A stretch of 64,000 nt of DNA from Vogesella mureinivorans (lineage in GTDB: Bacteria; Pseudomonadota; Gammaproteobacteria; Burkholderiales; Chromobacteriaceae), in NCBI RefSeq assembly GCF_007644035.1, contig NZ_VMTV02000165.1, forward strand, positions 1 to 64,000. The letters run 5' to 3'. The translations under genes were made by a program, and so were the position numbers. Position 1 is the first letter of the stretch, and every line of letters starts with the position of its first letter. The notes beneath the pieces were generated by a model. That model saw nothing but the letters and a program-made list of their open reading frames with translations, ran no database searches and was not told where the DNA came from. This document shows, in pieces, positions 1-8,526 of the stretch.

Positions 1-53
1 TTAGCGCCGATGATAGTGCAGATACCTGTGTGAAAGTAGGACACCGCCAGACG
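1..53 (+). rRNA. rrf: 5S ribosomal RNA, 3' end (partial)
   Basis: The first ~53 bases read as the 3' third of a bacterial 5S rRNA: GCGCCGATGATAGTGC, then GTGTGAAAGTAGG and the closing stem strand CGCCAGAC. The rest of the gene, and presumably the 16S-23S operon, lies upstream of the window. A strong terminator follows directly, as expected at the end of an rRNA operon. The exact 3' nucleotide is uncertain by a few bases. Confidence 0.88.
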
Positions 54-63
54 CCCGATACCG

Positions 64-93
64 AAGCCCAGCTCATACGAGCTGGGCTTTGTG
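64..93 (+). terminator. Rho-independent terminator of the rRNA operon
   Basis: A perfect 11-bp stem (AAGCCCAGCTC with GAGCTGGGCTT) and an ATAC loop lie about 10 bases after the 5S end. They are followed by a moderately T-rich tract (TTTGTGCTTTG). Confidence 0.8.
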
Positions 94-121
94 CTTTGTG
101 GCGACGGAAACCCGAGCCCCC

Positions 122-139
122 GCGGCCAACGTTGGCCGC
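122..139. repeat. Head-to-head pair of the GTTGGCCGC repeat (18-bp palindrome)
   Basis: GCGGCCAAC is followed immediately by GTTGGCCGC(A), giving an 18-bp perfect palindrome with no loop. It sits between the two terminators after the 5S rRNA. It is one of the few intergenic copies of the abundant GTTGGCCGCA motif of this window (see findings). Confidence 0.75.
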
Positions 140-160
140 ATCGATGTCAAAACAAAACAA

Positions 161-186
161 AAGCCCGCTTGCGCGGGCTTTTTTAT
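161..186 (+). terminator. Second rho-independent terminator downstream of rRNA
   Basis: Stem AAGCCCGC with GCGGGCTT around a TTGC loop, followed by six T residues. An A-rich tract lies upstream, so it may act in both directions. It is the second terminator in series after the 5S gene. Confidence 0.8.
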
Positions 187-303
187 TGATCTACACCTGG
201 TGCCCTGTTTACTTTGTCGCCTGCCTTACTAGCGGCTGAGGTGGTGCTGGGCAGCCTGCAGGCATATACGTTAAGCTTGGTTTTTTCATTATTGGGGTAA
301 GTC

Positions 304-630
304 ATGAAACAGAAGGCTGTGATGTTGCTTTGCTGCCTGGCAAGCCTGCCCGTATGGGCGCAAACGGCGAATGTAGATGCACTACTGCTTTCTGCGCAGA
401 TGGCGTATCAGGAGGCAGATGGCAAGCAGGATCAGGTGCGTAAGCGGTTGCTGCAGGTGGAGGAAGAGTTGAAGCAGGCGCAAAAGCGTTTGGCCGATGC
501 CCAGCTGCAGGTTCAGCAGGCCATGCAGCGACAGCAGCAAACCTTGGCGGATAAAGCGGCCGCCGATACCGCGATGCAGCAGGCTACGCAGCGTTTGCGT
601 GATGCCTGGCAGCAGAAAGAAGGGCAGTAA
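304..630 (+). CDS. Small secreted coiled-coil protein of unknown function
   Basis: A 108-residue protein with a clear Sec signal peptide (about residues 1-20, cleavage after VWA). The mature part is almost entirely one Gln/Lys/Glu/Ala-rich heptad region from about residue 45 to the end. It is therefore probably a periplasmic coiled coil. A GGGG-containing ribosome site precedes the ATG. It converges on a DUF4124 gene only 6 bases away, which is also a secreted coiled-coil protein. I do not recognise a family and assign no function. Confidence 0.7.
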   Translation: MKQKAVMLLCCLASLPVWAQTANVDALLLSAQMAYQEADGKQDQVRKRLLQVEEELKQAQKRLADAQLQVQQAMQRQQQTLADKAAADTAMQQATQRLRDAWQQKEGQ

Positions 631-636
631 CGGGTT

Positions 637-1251
637 TTATCGGGTGGGTGTCGCGGTGATCTGGTTCAGCTCTTGCAAACGCAGCATGTCTTGTGCGGCT
701 TTTATGCGCAGGCGTTCGATTTCTGCGCGGCGGGACTGGATCAGCGCCAGGGTTTCGTTTTGCAGGCGCTGTTTTTCTTGCAGCTGGCTGCTCAGGCCCT
801 GGGAGATACTCTTGCCGCTGCTACGCAGTTTGTTGGCTTCGTTGTTCAGGTCGGTGAGCTGTGCACTGGCCATGCGTAGCTGGCTTTCCAGTGTGCGTAG
901 GCCGGTTTGCAGCGTTTTTACCTGCTTGTCGCGTTCTGCTGCAATGTCTGCGGCAGAGCGGTAGCGCTCTTGCAGTGCGCGGTCGTAGCGTAGCTGCTCG
1001 GCCCGCTGTGCCTGCTCTTGTTTTTTGCGCTCCAGCTCGGCTTCGTGTGCGCGCTTGTCCGCCTCGCTTTCGCCCTTGCGCAGCAGGATGCCCTGTTTGT
1101 TCAGCTTGCTGACACCGCTTTTTTGTTCTGTCGGTGGCGGGTAATCGCTGTAGTGCACCACCCCGCGTTCGTCGGTCCATTTGTACAGACCTTCTGCCCC
1201 TGCTGCCGGGGCGAGCAGGGTGATAAGCAGGGCGAGGTGGTGTGGGCGCAT
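637..1251 (-). CDS. DUF4124 domain-containing periplasmic protein
   Basis: 204 residues: a signal peptide (about 1-19, cleavage near AGA), then a DUF4124 module at about residues 20-50 with the hallmark LYKWTDERGVVHYSDYPPP. A long charged coiled coil runs from about 60 to 195. DUF4124 proteins are common in beta- and gammaproteobacteria and mostly uncharacterised. The gene ends 6 bases from the convergent small coiled-coil gene. It starts 2 bases after the stop of pyrE on the same strand, so it is probably co-transcribed with pyrE. Confidence 0.8.
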   Translation of the reverse strand: MRPHHLALLITLLAPAAGAEGLYKWTDERGVVHYSDYPPPTEQKSGVSKLNKQGILLRKGESEADKRAHEAELERKKQEQAQRAEQLRYDRALQERYRSAADIAAERDKQVKTLQTGLRTLESQLRMASAQLTDLNNEANKLRSSGKSISQGLSSQLQEKQRLQNETLALIQSRRAEIERLRIKAAQDMLRLQELNQITATPTR

Positions 1252-1253
1252 GA

Positions 1254-1898
1254 TTAGTCGTTGACTCCGTATTGGGCGCGGTAGGCACGTACAGCTTCCA
1301 GATTGTCGGCCAGTTCCGGGCTGCCTTCAAGGAAACCGAGCAAGTCTTTCAGGTTGGCAATGGCAATAACCGGCAGATTGTAGTCACGGGCCACTTCTTG
1401 CACGGCGGAGAGCTCGCCCGTGCCGCGTTCCATGCGGTCCAGCGCGATGGCCACACCGGCTGGCTCGGCGCCAGCGGCGCGGATGAGCTGTACCGATTCG
1501 CGTACCGAGGTACCGGCAGAGATCACGTCATCGATAATCAGCACCTTGCCTTGCAGCGGGGCGCCTACCAGGGTGCCACCTTCGCCGTGGTCTTTGGCTT
1601 CTTTACGATTATAGGCAAAAGGCACGTTGCGGCCCTGCTCGGCCAGTGCCATGGTGGTGGCTGCGGCCAGGATGATGCCTTTATAAGCTGGCCCGAAGAT
1701 CATATCGAATGCTACGCCGCTCTCGCTGATAGACTTGGCGTAAAAGCGGGACAGCTGCAGCGTGCTTTCGCCGTCGTTGAACAGGCCGGCATTGAAGAAG
1801 TAAGGGGAAGTGCGGCCAGCCTTGGTGACGAAGGCGCCAAAGCGCAATACCTGCTTCTTAAGCGCAAAACGAATAAAATCCTGGCGGAAATCGCTCAT
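1254..1898 (-). CDS. pyrE: Orotate phosphoribosyltransferase
   Basis: Catalyses orotate plus PRPP to orotidine 5'-phosphate in cytoplasmic UMP synthesis. The PRPP-binding motif [16 protein letters not shown] is present, as is an N-terminal region typical of bacterial PyrE ([20 protein letters not shown]). I start it at the ATG at 1898 (MSDFRQDF), preceded by AGGGG; this gives 214 residues, close to the usual 213. The frame is open further upstream but that part would run across the xth promoter and has no homology. It is divergent from xth, with 73 bases between the two starts. Confidence 0.95.
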   Translation of the reverse strand: MSDFRQDFIRFALKKQVLRFGAFVTKAGRTSPYFFNAGLFNDGESTLQLSRFYAKSISESGVAFDMIFGPAYKGIILAAATTMALAEQGRNVPFAYNRKEAKDHGEGGTLVGAPLQGKVLIIDDVISAGTSVRESVQLIRAAGAEPAGVAIALDRMERGTGELSAVQEVARDYNLPVIAIANLKDLLGFLEGSPELADNLEAVRAYRAQYGVND

Positions 1899-1971
1899 CT
1901 GAATACCCCTATATACTTTTAACGCGTTGACGTGGCTGAAAAATCGCCGCAAGGATACCACGGGAGACCCC

Positions 1972-2745
1972 ATGCTTCGAATCGTTTCCGCCAACCTGAA
2001 CGGCATCCGTTCGGCGGACAAGAAAGGTTTTTTTGACTGGCTGGCCGGCCACCAGGCGGATTTTGTCTGCCTGCAGGAGCTGAAGGCGCAGGCGGGCGAC
2101 CTGAGCCCGCGCATGCAGAACCCCGATGGCTTGACCGGCTACTTTCACTATGCCGAGAAAAAGGGCTATAGCGGCGTGGGTATCTACACCCGCCACGTGC
2201 CGGACCGCGTGATTACCGGCCTGGGCGTGGACTGGATCGACGCCGAAGGCCGCTACCTGCAGCTGGATATCGGCAAGCTGTCGGTGGTGTCGCTCTACCT
2301 GCCGTCCGGCTCCAGCAGCGACGAGCGCCAGCAGGTGAAGTTTGATTTTCTCGACGTGTTCATGCCGCACCTGAATACCCTGCGCGACAGCGGCCGCGAC
2401 GTGGTGATCTGTGGCGATTGGAATATCGCCCACAACGAGATCGACCTGAAAAACTGGAAGGGCAACCTGAAGAATTCCGGCTTTCTGCCGGAAGAGCGCG
2501 CCTGGATGACGCAGCTGCTGGGCAGCGGTTGGTGCGATGTGTGGCGCACGCTGTACACGGACGCGCCCGGCTACAGCTGGTGGAGCAACCGTGGCCAGGC
2601 CTACGCCAAGGACGTGGGCTGGCGTATCGACTACCACATCGTCAGCCCCGGCCTGATGGCGCAGGCGCGTGCGGCCAACGTGTACAAAGACGAGAAGTTC
2701 TCCGACCATGCGCCGCTGACCGTCGATTACGAGCGGAGCCTGTGA
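1972..2745 (+). CDS. xth: Exodeoxyribonuclease III
   Basis: 257 residues of the endonuclease/exonuclease/phosphatase fold, an AP endonuclease and 3'-5' exonuclease of base-excision repair. Visible active-site blocks are [11 protein letters not shown] near the N-terminus, LQELKAQ (metal-binding Glu), [18 protein letters not shown] (Asp and Asn), DYHIVS and [10 protein letters not shown] (the C-terminal Asp-His). I choose the ATG at 1972 ([11 protein letters not shown]) because it has GGGAGA upstream and matches the family start. The stop overlaps the next ATG (TGATG), so the hydrolase gene is translationally coupled. Confidence 0.95.
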   Translation: MLRIVSANLNGIRSADKKGFFDWLAGHQADFVCLQELKAQAGDLSPRMQNPDGLTGYFHYAEKKGYSGVGIYTRHVPDRVITGLGVDWIDAEGRYLQLDIGKLSVVSLYLPSGSSSDERQQVKFDFLDVFMPHLNTLRDSGRDVVICGDWNIAHNEIDLKNWKGNLKNSGFLPEERAWMTQLLGSGWCDVWRTLYTDAPGYSWWSNRGQAYAKDVGWRIDYHIVSPGLMAQARAANVYKDEKFSDHAPLTVDYERSL

Positions 2746-3341
2746 TGTGGGATGACGACGATATCTTCCTGATTACCGTGCCCGGCTGGGGTAACTCCGG
2801 CCCCAAACACTGGCAAAGCTACTGGGAAATGCTCTACCCGCTGGCGCGCCGTGTGGAGCAGGACGACTGGCTGTACCCCAACCGTGATGCCTGGGTGCAG
2901 CGCCTGGCCGACACGGTAGACGGCTGCAGCGGCAAGGTGGTGTTGGCCGCACACAGCCTGGGCTGCCATACCGCGGTGGAATGGCTGGGCCAGGCCAGCC
3001 TGCTGCAGCAGCGCCAGGTAAAAGGCCTGCTGCTGGTGGCACCACCAGCCTTGCCAATAACCGAGGCGCGGGCCCGTGCCAGCGGTGAGCTGCCAGACGA
3101 GGCGGCGCTGCCTGGCTTTGATGGCTTTGCCGCGCCGCGTGACATGCGTGTGCCGGTGCCGGCGCGCATGGTGGCCAGCCGTGATGACCTGTTCTGCGAT
3201 TACGCCAGCAGCGAAGCCATGGCGGCACGTTGGGGTGTACCGCTGCTGGACGCCGGCAACGCCGGCCATATGGGCAGCCACAGCGGGCTGGGCGACTGGA
3301 AGGCCGGGCAGAAGCTGATTCAGCAACTGATGCTGGGTTGA
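2745..3341 (+). CDS. RBBP9/YdeN-family serine hydrolase
   Basis: 198-residue alpha/beta hydrolase. Family marks are the N-terminal block VPGWGNSGPKHWQSYWE, the nucleophile elbow AHSLGCH (Ser) and a C-terminal GNAGHMGSHSG with the catalytic His. The Asp is probably in SRDDLFCDY. The substrate is unknown for most bacterial members. The ATG at 2745 overlaps the xth stop (TGATG). The gene ends at a terminator built from two copies of the window's 10-mer repeat. Confidence 0.88.
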   Translation: MWDDDDIFLITVPGWGNSGPKHWQSYWEMLYPLARRVEQDDWLYPNRDAWVQRLADTVDGCSGKVVLAAHSLGCHTAVEWLGQASLLQQRQVKGLLLVAPPALPITEARARASGELPDEAALPGFDGFAAPRDMRVPVPARMVASRDDLFCDYASSEAMAARWGVPLLDAGNAGHMGSHSGLGDWKAGQKLIQQLMLG

Positions 3342-3359
3342 ATCTGGCTTGAGAAGCAA

Positions 3360-3390
3360 AAAAGGTTGGCCGCATGCGGCCAACCTTTTT
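3360..3390. terminator. Terminator built from an inverted pair of GTTGGCCGCA repeats
   Basis: The arms GGTTGGCCGCA (3364-3374) and TGCGGCCAACC (3375-3385) form a perfect 22-bp inverted repeat. It is flanked by A-rich sequence on the left and TTTTT on the right, so it can terminate on both strands. It lies between the convergent hydrolase and sseA genes. The stem is exactly the overrepresented 10-mer and its complement, the arrangement well known for DNA uptake sequences in Neisseria terminators. Confidence 0.85.
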
Positions 3391-3410
3391 CATGTGCGGG
3401 TGAGCGGGGC

Positions 3411-4250
3411 TTAATCGCCAGTGGCCACCGGGCGGCTGTCGTCGCTGCACCATTCGCTCCAGCTGCCGGCGTACAGCGCGGCGCCGTCAAGGCCGGCGTG
3501 CGCCATGGCCAGGCGGTTGTGGCAGGCGGTGACGCCGCTGCCGCAGTACAGCACCACGTTGCTGGCGGGCGTGTCCTCCAGTACCGCTTGCCATTCTGCG
3601 GCCAGCACGTCGGCCGGTTTGAAGCGGCCATCTTGCAGGTTGAGCTGGAAGAAGCGGTTGCGCGCGCCGGGTATGTGGCCGCCTACCGGGTCCAGCGTTT
3701 CGTTCTGGCCGGCAAAGCGGTCTGCAGCGCGGGCGTCGATCAGCACGCGTTCGGCTTTATCGAGGTTGGCCGCCACCATGTCCACATCGAACAGCTGCTC
3801 CAGCGCCGGGCGCATCACGAAGCGGGTGCTGTTTTTCTCTGGTGCGTCGGTGGTTACGGTGCCGCCCACGGCCTGCCAGGCCTGGAAGCCGCCATCCAGC
3901 ACGGCCACGGCCTCGTGCCCCAGCCAGCGCAGCAGCCACCAGGCGCGGGCGGCGTACATGCCGCCTGCGTCGTCGTAGGTCACGACCTGGGTATTGGGGC
4001 CGATGCCCAGTGCGCCAAAGTTCACCGCCAGGCGCTGGCCATCCGGCAGTGGGTGGCGGCCGTTATTGCCGTTTTTGGCGCCGGACAGGTGGTAATCCAG
4101 GTGCAGGTAGTGGGCGCCGGGCAGGTGGCCGGCTTCGTAGACGGTAGGGCCGTAGGATGGGTCGGCCAGCTGGAAGCGGCAGTCCAGCAGCACCAGGTCG
4201 GCGGTGTCGTGCTGTTGCAGGTCTGCTGCGCTGATCAGGGTACGGTACAT
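3411..4250 (-). CDS. sseA: 3-mercaptopyruvate sulfurtransferase
   Basis: 279 residues with tandem rhodanese domains. The C-terminal one carries the active-site loop CGSGVTAC with Cys at about residue 236, the signature of mercaptopyruvate rather than thiosulfate sulfurtransferases. The GSWSEWCSD block near the C-terminus is also typical. It transfers sulfane sulfur from 3-mercaptopyruvate to thiophilic acceptors such as cyanide or thiols in the cytoplasm. It lies downstream of the HIT gene on the same strand, separated by 147 bases that hold two strong inverted repeats. Confidence 0.93.
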   Translation of the reverse strand: MYRTLISAADLQQHDTADLVLLDCRFQLADPSYGPTVYEAGHLPGAHYLHLDYHLSGAKNGNNGRHPLPDGQRLAVNFGALGIGPNTQVVTYDDAGGMYAARAWWLLRWLGHEAVAVLDGGFQAWQAVGGTVTTDAPEKNSTRFVMRPALEQLFDVDMVAANLDKAERVLIDARAADRFAGQNETLDPVGGHIPGARNRFFQLNLQDGRFKPADVLAAEWQAVLEDTPASNVVLYCGSGVTACHNRLAMAHAGLDGAALYAGSWSEWCSDDSRPVATGD

Positions 4251-4278
4251 GGGGTTCTCCTTTGCACACGCTTGGGCA

Positions 4279-4313
4279 CCTTGCGAAGCCAGCCGGTGGC
4301 CGGCTTCGCAAGG
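4279..4313. repeat. Hairpin between HIT gene and sseA (first)
   Basis: Inverted repeat CCTTGCGAAGCC with GGCTTCGCAAGG (12 bp), extended inside by GCC/GGC around a small loop. There is no T tract on either side, so it is not a classical terminator. It lies in the 5' leader of sseA. Confidence 0.6.
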
Positions 4314-4341
4314 CGTCCTGGGCAGGCGGGCTGCCGTTGAC

Positions 4342-4381
4342 GGTGGTCAAGCGTTGTTTGAAATATTAAACGTTGACCACC
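4342..4381. repeat. Hairpin between HIT gene and sseA (second)
   Basis: Inverted repeat GGTGGTCAA with TTGACCACC (9 bp), extended after a one-base bulge by CGTT/AACG around an AT-rich loop (GTTTGAAATATTA). It starts 17 bases past the HIT-gene stop. No T tail is visible. A weak terminator, an mRNA-stabilising structure or an operator are all possible. Confidence 0.55.
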
Positions 4382-4397
4382 ATAGCACGGCCGGGCT

Positions 4398-4796
4398 TCA
4401 GCCGGCCAGTGCGGCGCGCAGGGCGGCGGCCAACTGTGGCACGCCGTGTGCCACGCCATCGCGCTGGGGCTGGCCCCATAGCGGCTGCGGGAAGTGCTTG
4501 TCGTCGGCAAAGCGCGGAATCACGTGCCAGTGCAGGTGCGGCACCATATTGCCAAAGCTGGCCAGGTTGATTTTGTCCGGGTTCAGCAGGCTGCGCAGCG
4601 CCGCCTCGGTGCGGTAGACCCAGTCCATCACGTGGGCACGGTCGGCCGGGGCCAGGTCGGTCATTTCCTTCACATGGCCGTGCCAGATTACGCGGCAGAA
4701 GGCCGGGTAATCGGCGTCGGCTACCAGGATCACGCGCAGTTTGTCGTCGCGGTACAGGATGTCGCCACCGTCCTGGTGGCACAGTTCGCAGTGCAT
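4398..4796 (-). CDS. HIT-family nucleotide-binding protein
   Basis: 132 residues ending in the histidine triad HLHWHVIPRF (His 87, 89 and 91), which binds and hydrolyses nucleotide phosphoramidates or dinucleotides. An N-terminal CxxC (Cys 3 and 6) is present, as in many HIT proteins of this subgroup. The substrate is unknown. The gene is the third of a minus-strand run hemF, FG-GAP-like gene, HIT gene, with an 18-base gap upstream. Confidence 0.88.
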   Translation of the reverse strand: MHCELCHQDGGDILYRDDKLRVILVADADYPAFCRVIWHGHVKEMTDLAPADRAHVMDWVYRTEAALRSLLNPDKINLASFGNMVPHLHWHVIPRFADDKHFPQPLWGQPQRDGVAHGVPQLAAALRAALAG

Positions 4797-4814
4797 GGTG
4801 TGTCCTTTACGGGC

Positions 4815-6601
<1,787 letters not shown>

Positions 6602-7792
6602 ATGGCAGCTATAGCACTAGTGAAACTCATAAAACAAGAAAGTCATCCCGTGCTGAGCCTGCAAAAAAATACCTCGCATATTGCTTATCTGGCCGGGTCT
6701 GCCGTGCTGGGCCCGCTACTGGCTTGGGTTGCCGGCAGCGCCTGGTGGCTGGCGGCCGTGCTGTTTGTCCTGCCTGTGCTGGCGGTGTTGCTGCTGCCAG
6801 GCGCGCCGCAAGACAGTAGCGACGCCGAGCCGCCAGGGCTGCCGGAGCCCGCCCAGCCGCCGTACTGGCCAGAAGTCGGCCGCCTGGTAAACCAGGTGCT
6901 GCCACTGTGGTCTGGCCAGGTGCAGTTGGCCGCAGGGCAGGTGGAAGACGCCATTAGCAAGCTGGCGGCTCGCTTTGCCAGCATGAACGACATCATTCGC
7001 CAGTCGCTGGGCGATAAGCCTAGCGGTATCAGCGACTTTGCCCAGCTGGAGCAGGCCGAGCAAAAGCTGCTGCAAACCCTGCGTGTGCTGGATGAGTCTG
7101 TGACCAAGCGTAACCAGCTGATCGAGCGCATTACCCAGCTGCAGGGCCATACGCACAAGCTGCAAGACATGGCCGAGTCGGTGTCTTTCATTGCCGGGCA
7201 AACCAACCTGCTGGCGCTGAACGCGGCGATTGAAGCCGCCCGCGCAGGCGAAGCCGGCCGTGGCTTTGCTGTGGTGGCCGACGAGGTGCGCAAGCTGTCC
7301 ATGCAGTCCAACGACACCGGCAAGAGCATGGCCAGCGCCGTGGAGCTGATTGTGGGCGAGCTGGACTCTGCCGCGCAGCGCGCCCAACAGCTGGGGCAAG
7401 AAGAAAAAGCCCTGATGGGCGAGGCCAGCAGCTCGGTAACCGAGGTGATCCAGACCTACCAGCACGTGACCCGCGAGCTGAAAGACAGCCAGCAGAGCCT
7501 GTCTGCCAGCGGCAGCCATGTGCGCGACGAAATCCAGGATGTGCTGGTGAACCTGCAGTTCCAGGACCGCATCAGCCAGATCCTGGGCCATGTCATGGAC
7601 GACATGCAGCGGCTGGAAAGCACGCTGGGCAGCGCCCTGGCCGCGCCGCACGACCAGCCGCCACCACCGCCGGACACCCAGGGCTGGCTGGCCAACCTGA
7701 AGCGCACCTACACCACACACGAGCAGCACTCACTGCACAGCGGCGGCAAGGCGCAGGGCGGTAGCGCGAGCGAAGAAGTAACCTTTTTCTGA
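6602..7792 (+). CDS. Methyl-accepting chemotaxis-type receptor without periplasmic sensor domain
   Basis: 396 residues. Two closely spaced hydrophobic segments occupy about residues 27-65, with no room for a periplasmic ligand domain. A cytoplasmic helical region follows, then the MCP signalling hairpin at about 195-230 with [16 protein letters not shown] and [15 protein letters not shown] Pro-rich linker and a C-terminus without a CheR-tethering NWETF-like pentapeptide end it. The ATG has no Shine-Dalgarno; a GTG at 6650 with AAGAAAG upstream would be an alternative start. It is the first gene of the che operon. Confidence 0.85.
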   Translation: MAAIALVKLIKQESHPVLSLQKNTSHIAYLAGSAVLGPLLAWVAGSAWWLAAVLFVLPVLAVLLLPGAPQDSSDAEPPGLPEPAQPPYWPEVGRLVNQVLPLWSGQVQLAAGQVEDAISKLAARFASMNDIIRQSLGDKPSGISDFAQLEQAEQKLLQTLRVLDESVTKRNQLIERITQLQGHTHKLQDMAESVSFIAGQTNLLALNAAIEAARAGEAGRGFAVVADEVRKLSMQSNDTGKSMASAVELIVGELDSAAQRAQQLGQEEKALMGEASSSVTEVIQTYQHVTRELKDSQQSLSASGSHVRDEIQDVLVNLQFQDRISQILGHVMDDMQRLESTLGSALAAPHDQPPPPPDTQGWLANLKRTYTTHEQHSLHSGGKAQGGSASEEVTFF

Positions 7793-7809
7793 TAACGGGG
7801 AGACTTGCC

Positions 7810-8178
7810 ATGGCAAAGACCATATTGATTGTTGACGACTCTGCCAGCCTGCGCCAGGTGGTGAAAATTGCGCTGATGGACGCCGGCTACGACGTAATAG
7901 AAGCGGGTAACGGCCAGGAAGGCCTGCAAAAGCTGGATGGCCGCAAGATCCACCTGATCGTGTCCGACGTGAACATGCCCATCATGGACGGCATCACCTT
8001 TCTGAAAAACGTGAAGCAGCACGCATCGTACAAATTTACCCCGGTGATCATGCTCACCACGGAAACCAGCGACGAAAAGAAAAAATGCGGCCAGGAAGCC
8101 GGCGCCAAAGCCTGGGTCGTCAAGCCCTTCCAGCCGCCCATCCTGCTGTCGGCCATTTCCAAGCTGATTCTGCCCTAG
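7810..8178 (+). CDS. cheY: Chemotaxis response regulator CheY
   Basis: 122-residue single receiver domain with acidic pocket DD (9-10), phospho-acceptor Asp53 (SDVNMP), Thr in MLTT (about 83-84) and conserved Lys105 (VVKP). Phosphorylated by CheA, it binds the flagellar switch or a pilus motor. A good GGGGAG site precedes the ATG. It is the second gene of the operon, 17 bases after the short receptor. Confidence 0.93.
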   Translation: MAKTILIVDDSASLRQVVKIALMDAGYDVIEAGNGQEGLQKLDGRKIHLIVSDVNMPIMDGITFLKNVKQHASYKFTPVIMLTTETSDEKKKCGQEAGAKAWVVKPFQPPILLSAISKLILP

Positions 8179-8229
8179 CCCCGGCCGCGCGCCACCAGGG
8201 CCACACTGCCACGCTGCCGGAGGCACGCC

Positions 8230-8526
8230 ATGTCATCCACCATCAAGCTGGACGAAGAATGCACCATTTACCAAGCGGCCCAGCTGCGCCAGCAGCTCGC
8301 CGATGCCCTGATGGCCAGCGACAGCCTGACGGTAGACCTGTCGGCGGTCGGTGAAATGGACAGCTCGGCCGCCCAGGTGCTGCTGTGGCTGCACAGCGAA
8401 GCCGCGCGCCTGCAAAAACAGCTATCGCTGGTACACCTGTCTGCCGCCGCCCGCGAGCTGCTCACCATGCTGGGGCTGCTGATATACCTGCCAATCGTGG
8501 AAGAGGAGGCCGGCCATGAATCTTGA
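8230..8526 (+). CDS. STAS-domain protein of the chemotaxis operon
   Basis: 98 residues forming one STAS (anti-sigma-factor-antagonist-like) domain. DSS at residues 44-46 holds the position of the phosphorylatable serine of SpoIIAA-type proteins. Such STAS genes commonly precede cheA in beta- and gammaproteobacterial che operons; their role is not well defined. GGAGG stands before the ATG, and the 3' end overlaps cheA by 11 bases. Confidence 0.85.
   Translation: MSSTIKLDEECTIYQAAQLRQQLADALMASDSLTVDLSAVGEMDSSAAQVLLWLHSEAARLQKQLSLVHLSAAARELLTMLGLLIYLPIVEEEAGHES

Noticed and set aside
30-239. A 69-residue open frame over the 5S end and terminators
   Set aside because: It crosses the rRNA 3' end, two terminators and the palindromic repeat, has no ribosome site and no protein-like composition.
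1899-2114. A 72-residue N-terminal extension of PyrE
   Set aside because: It would overlap the divergent xth gene, is not family-like, and the ATG at 1898 has AGGGG and gives the standard length.
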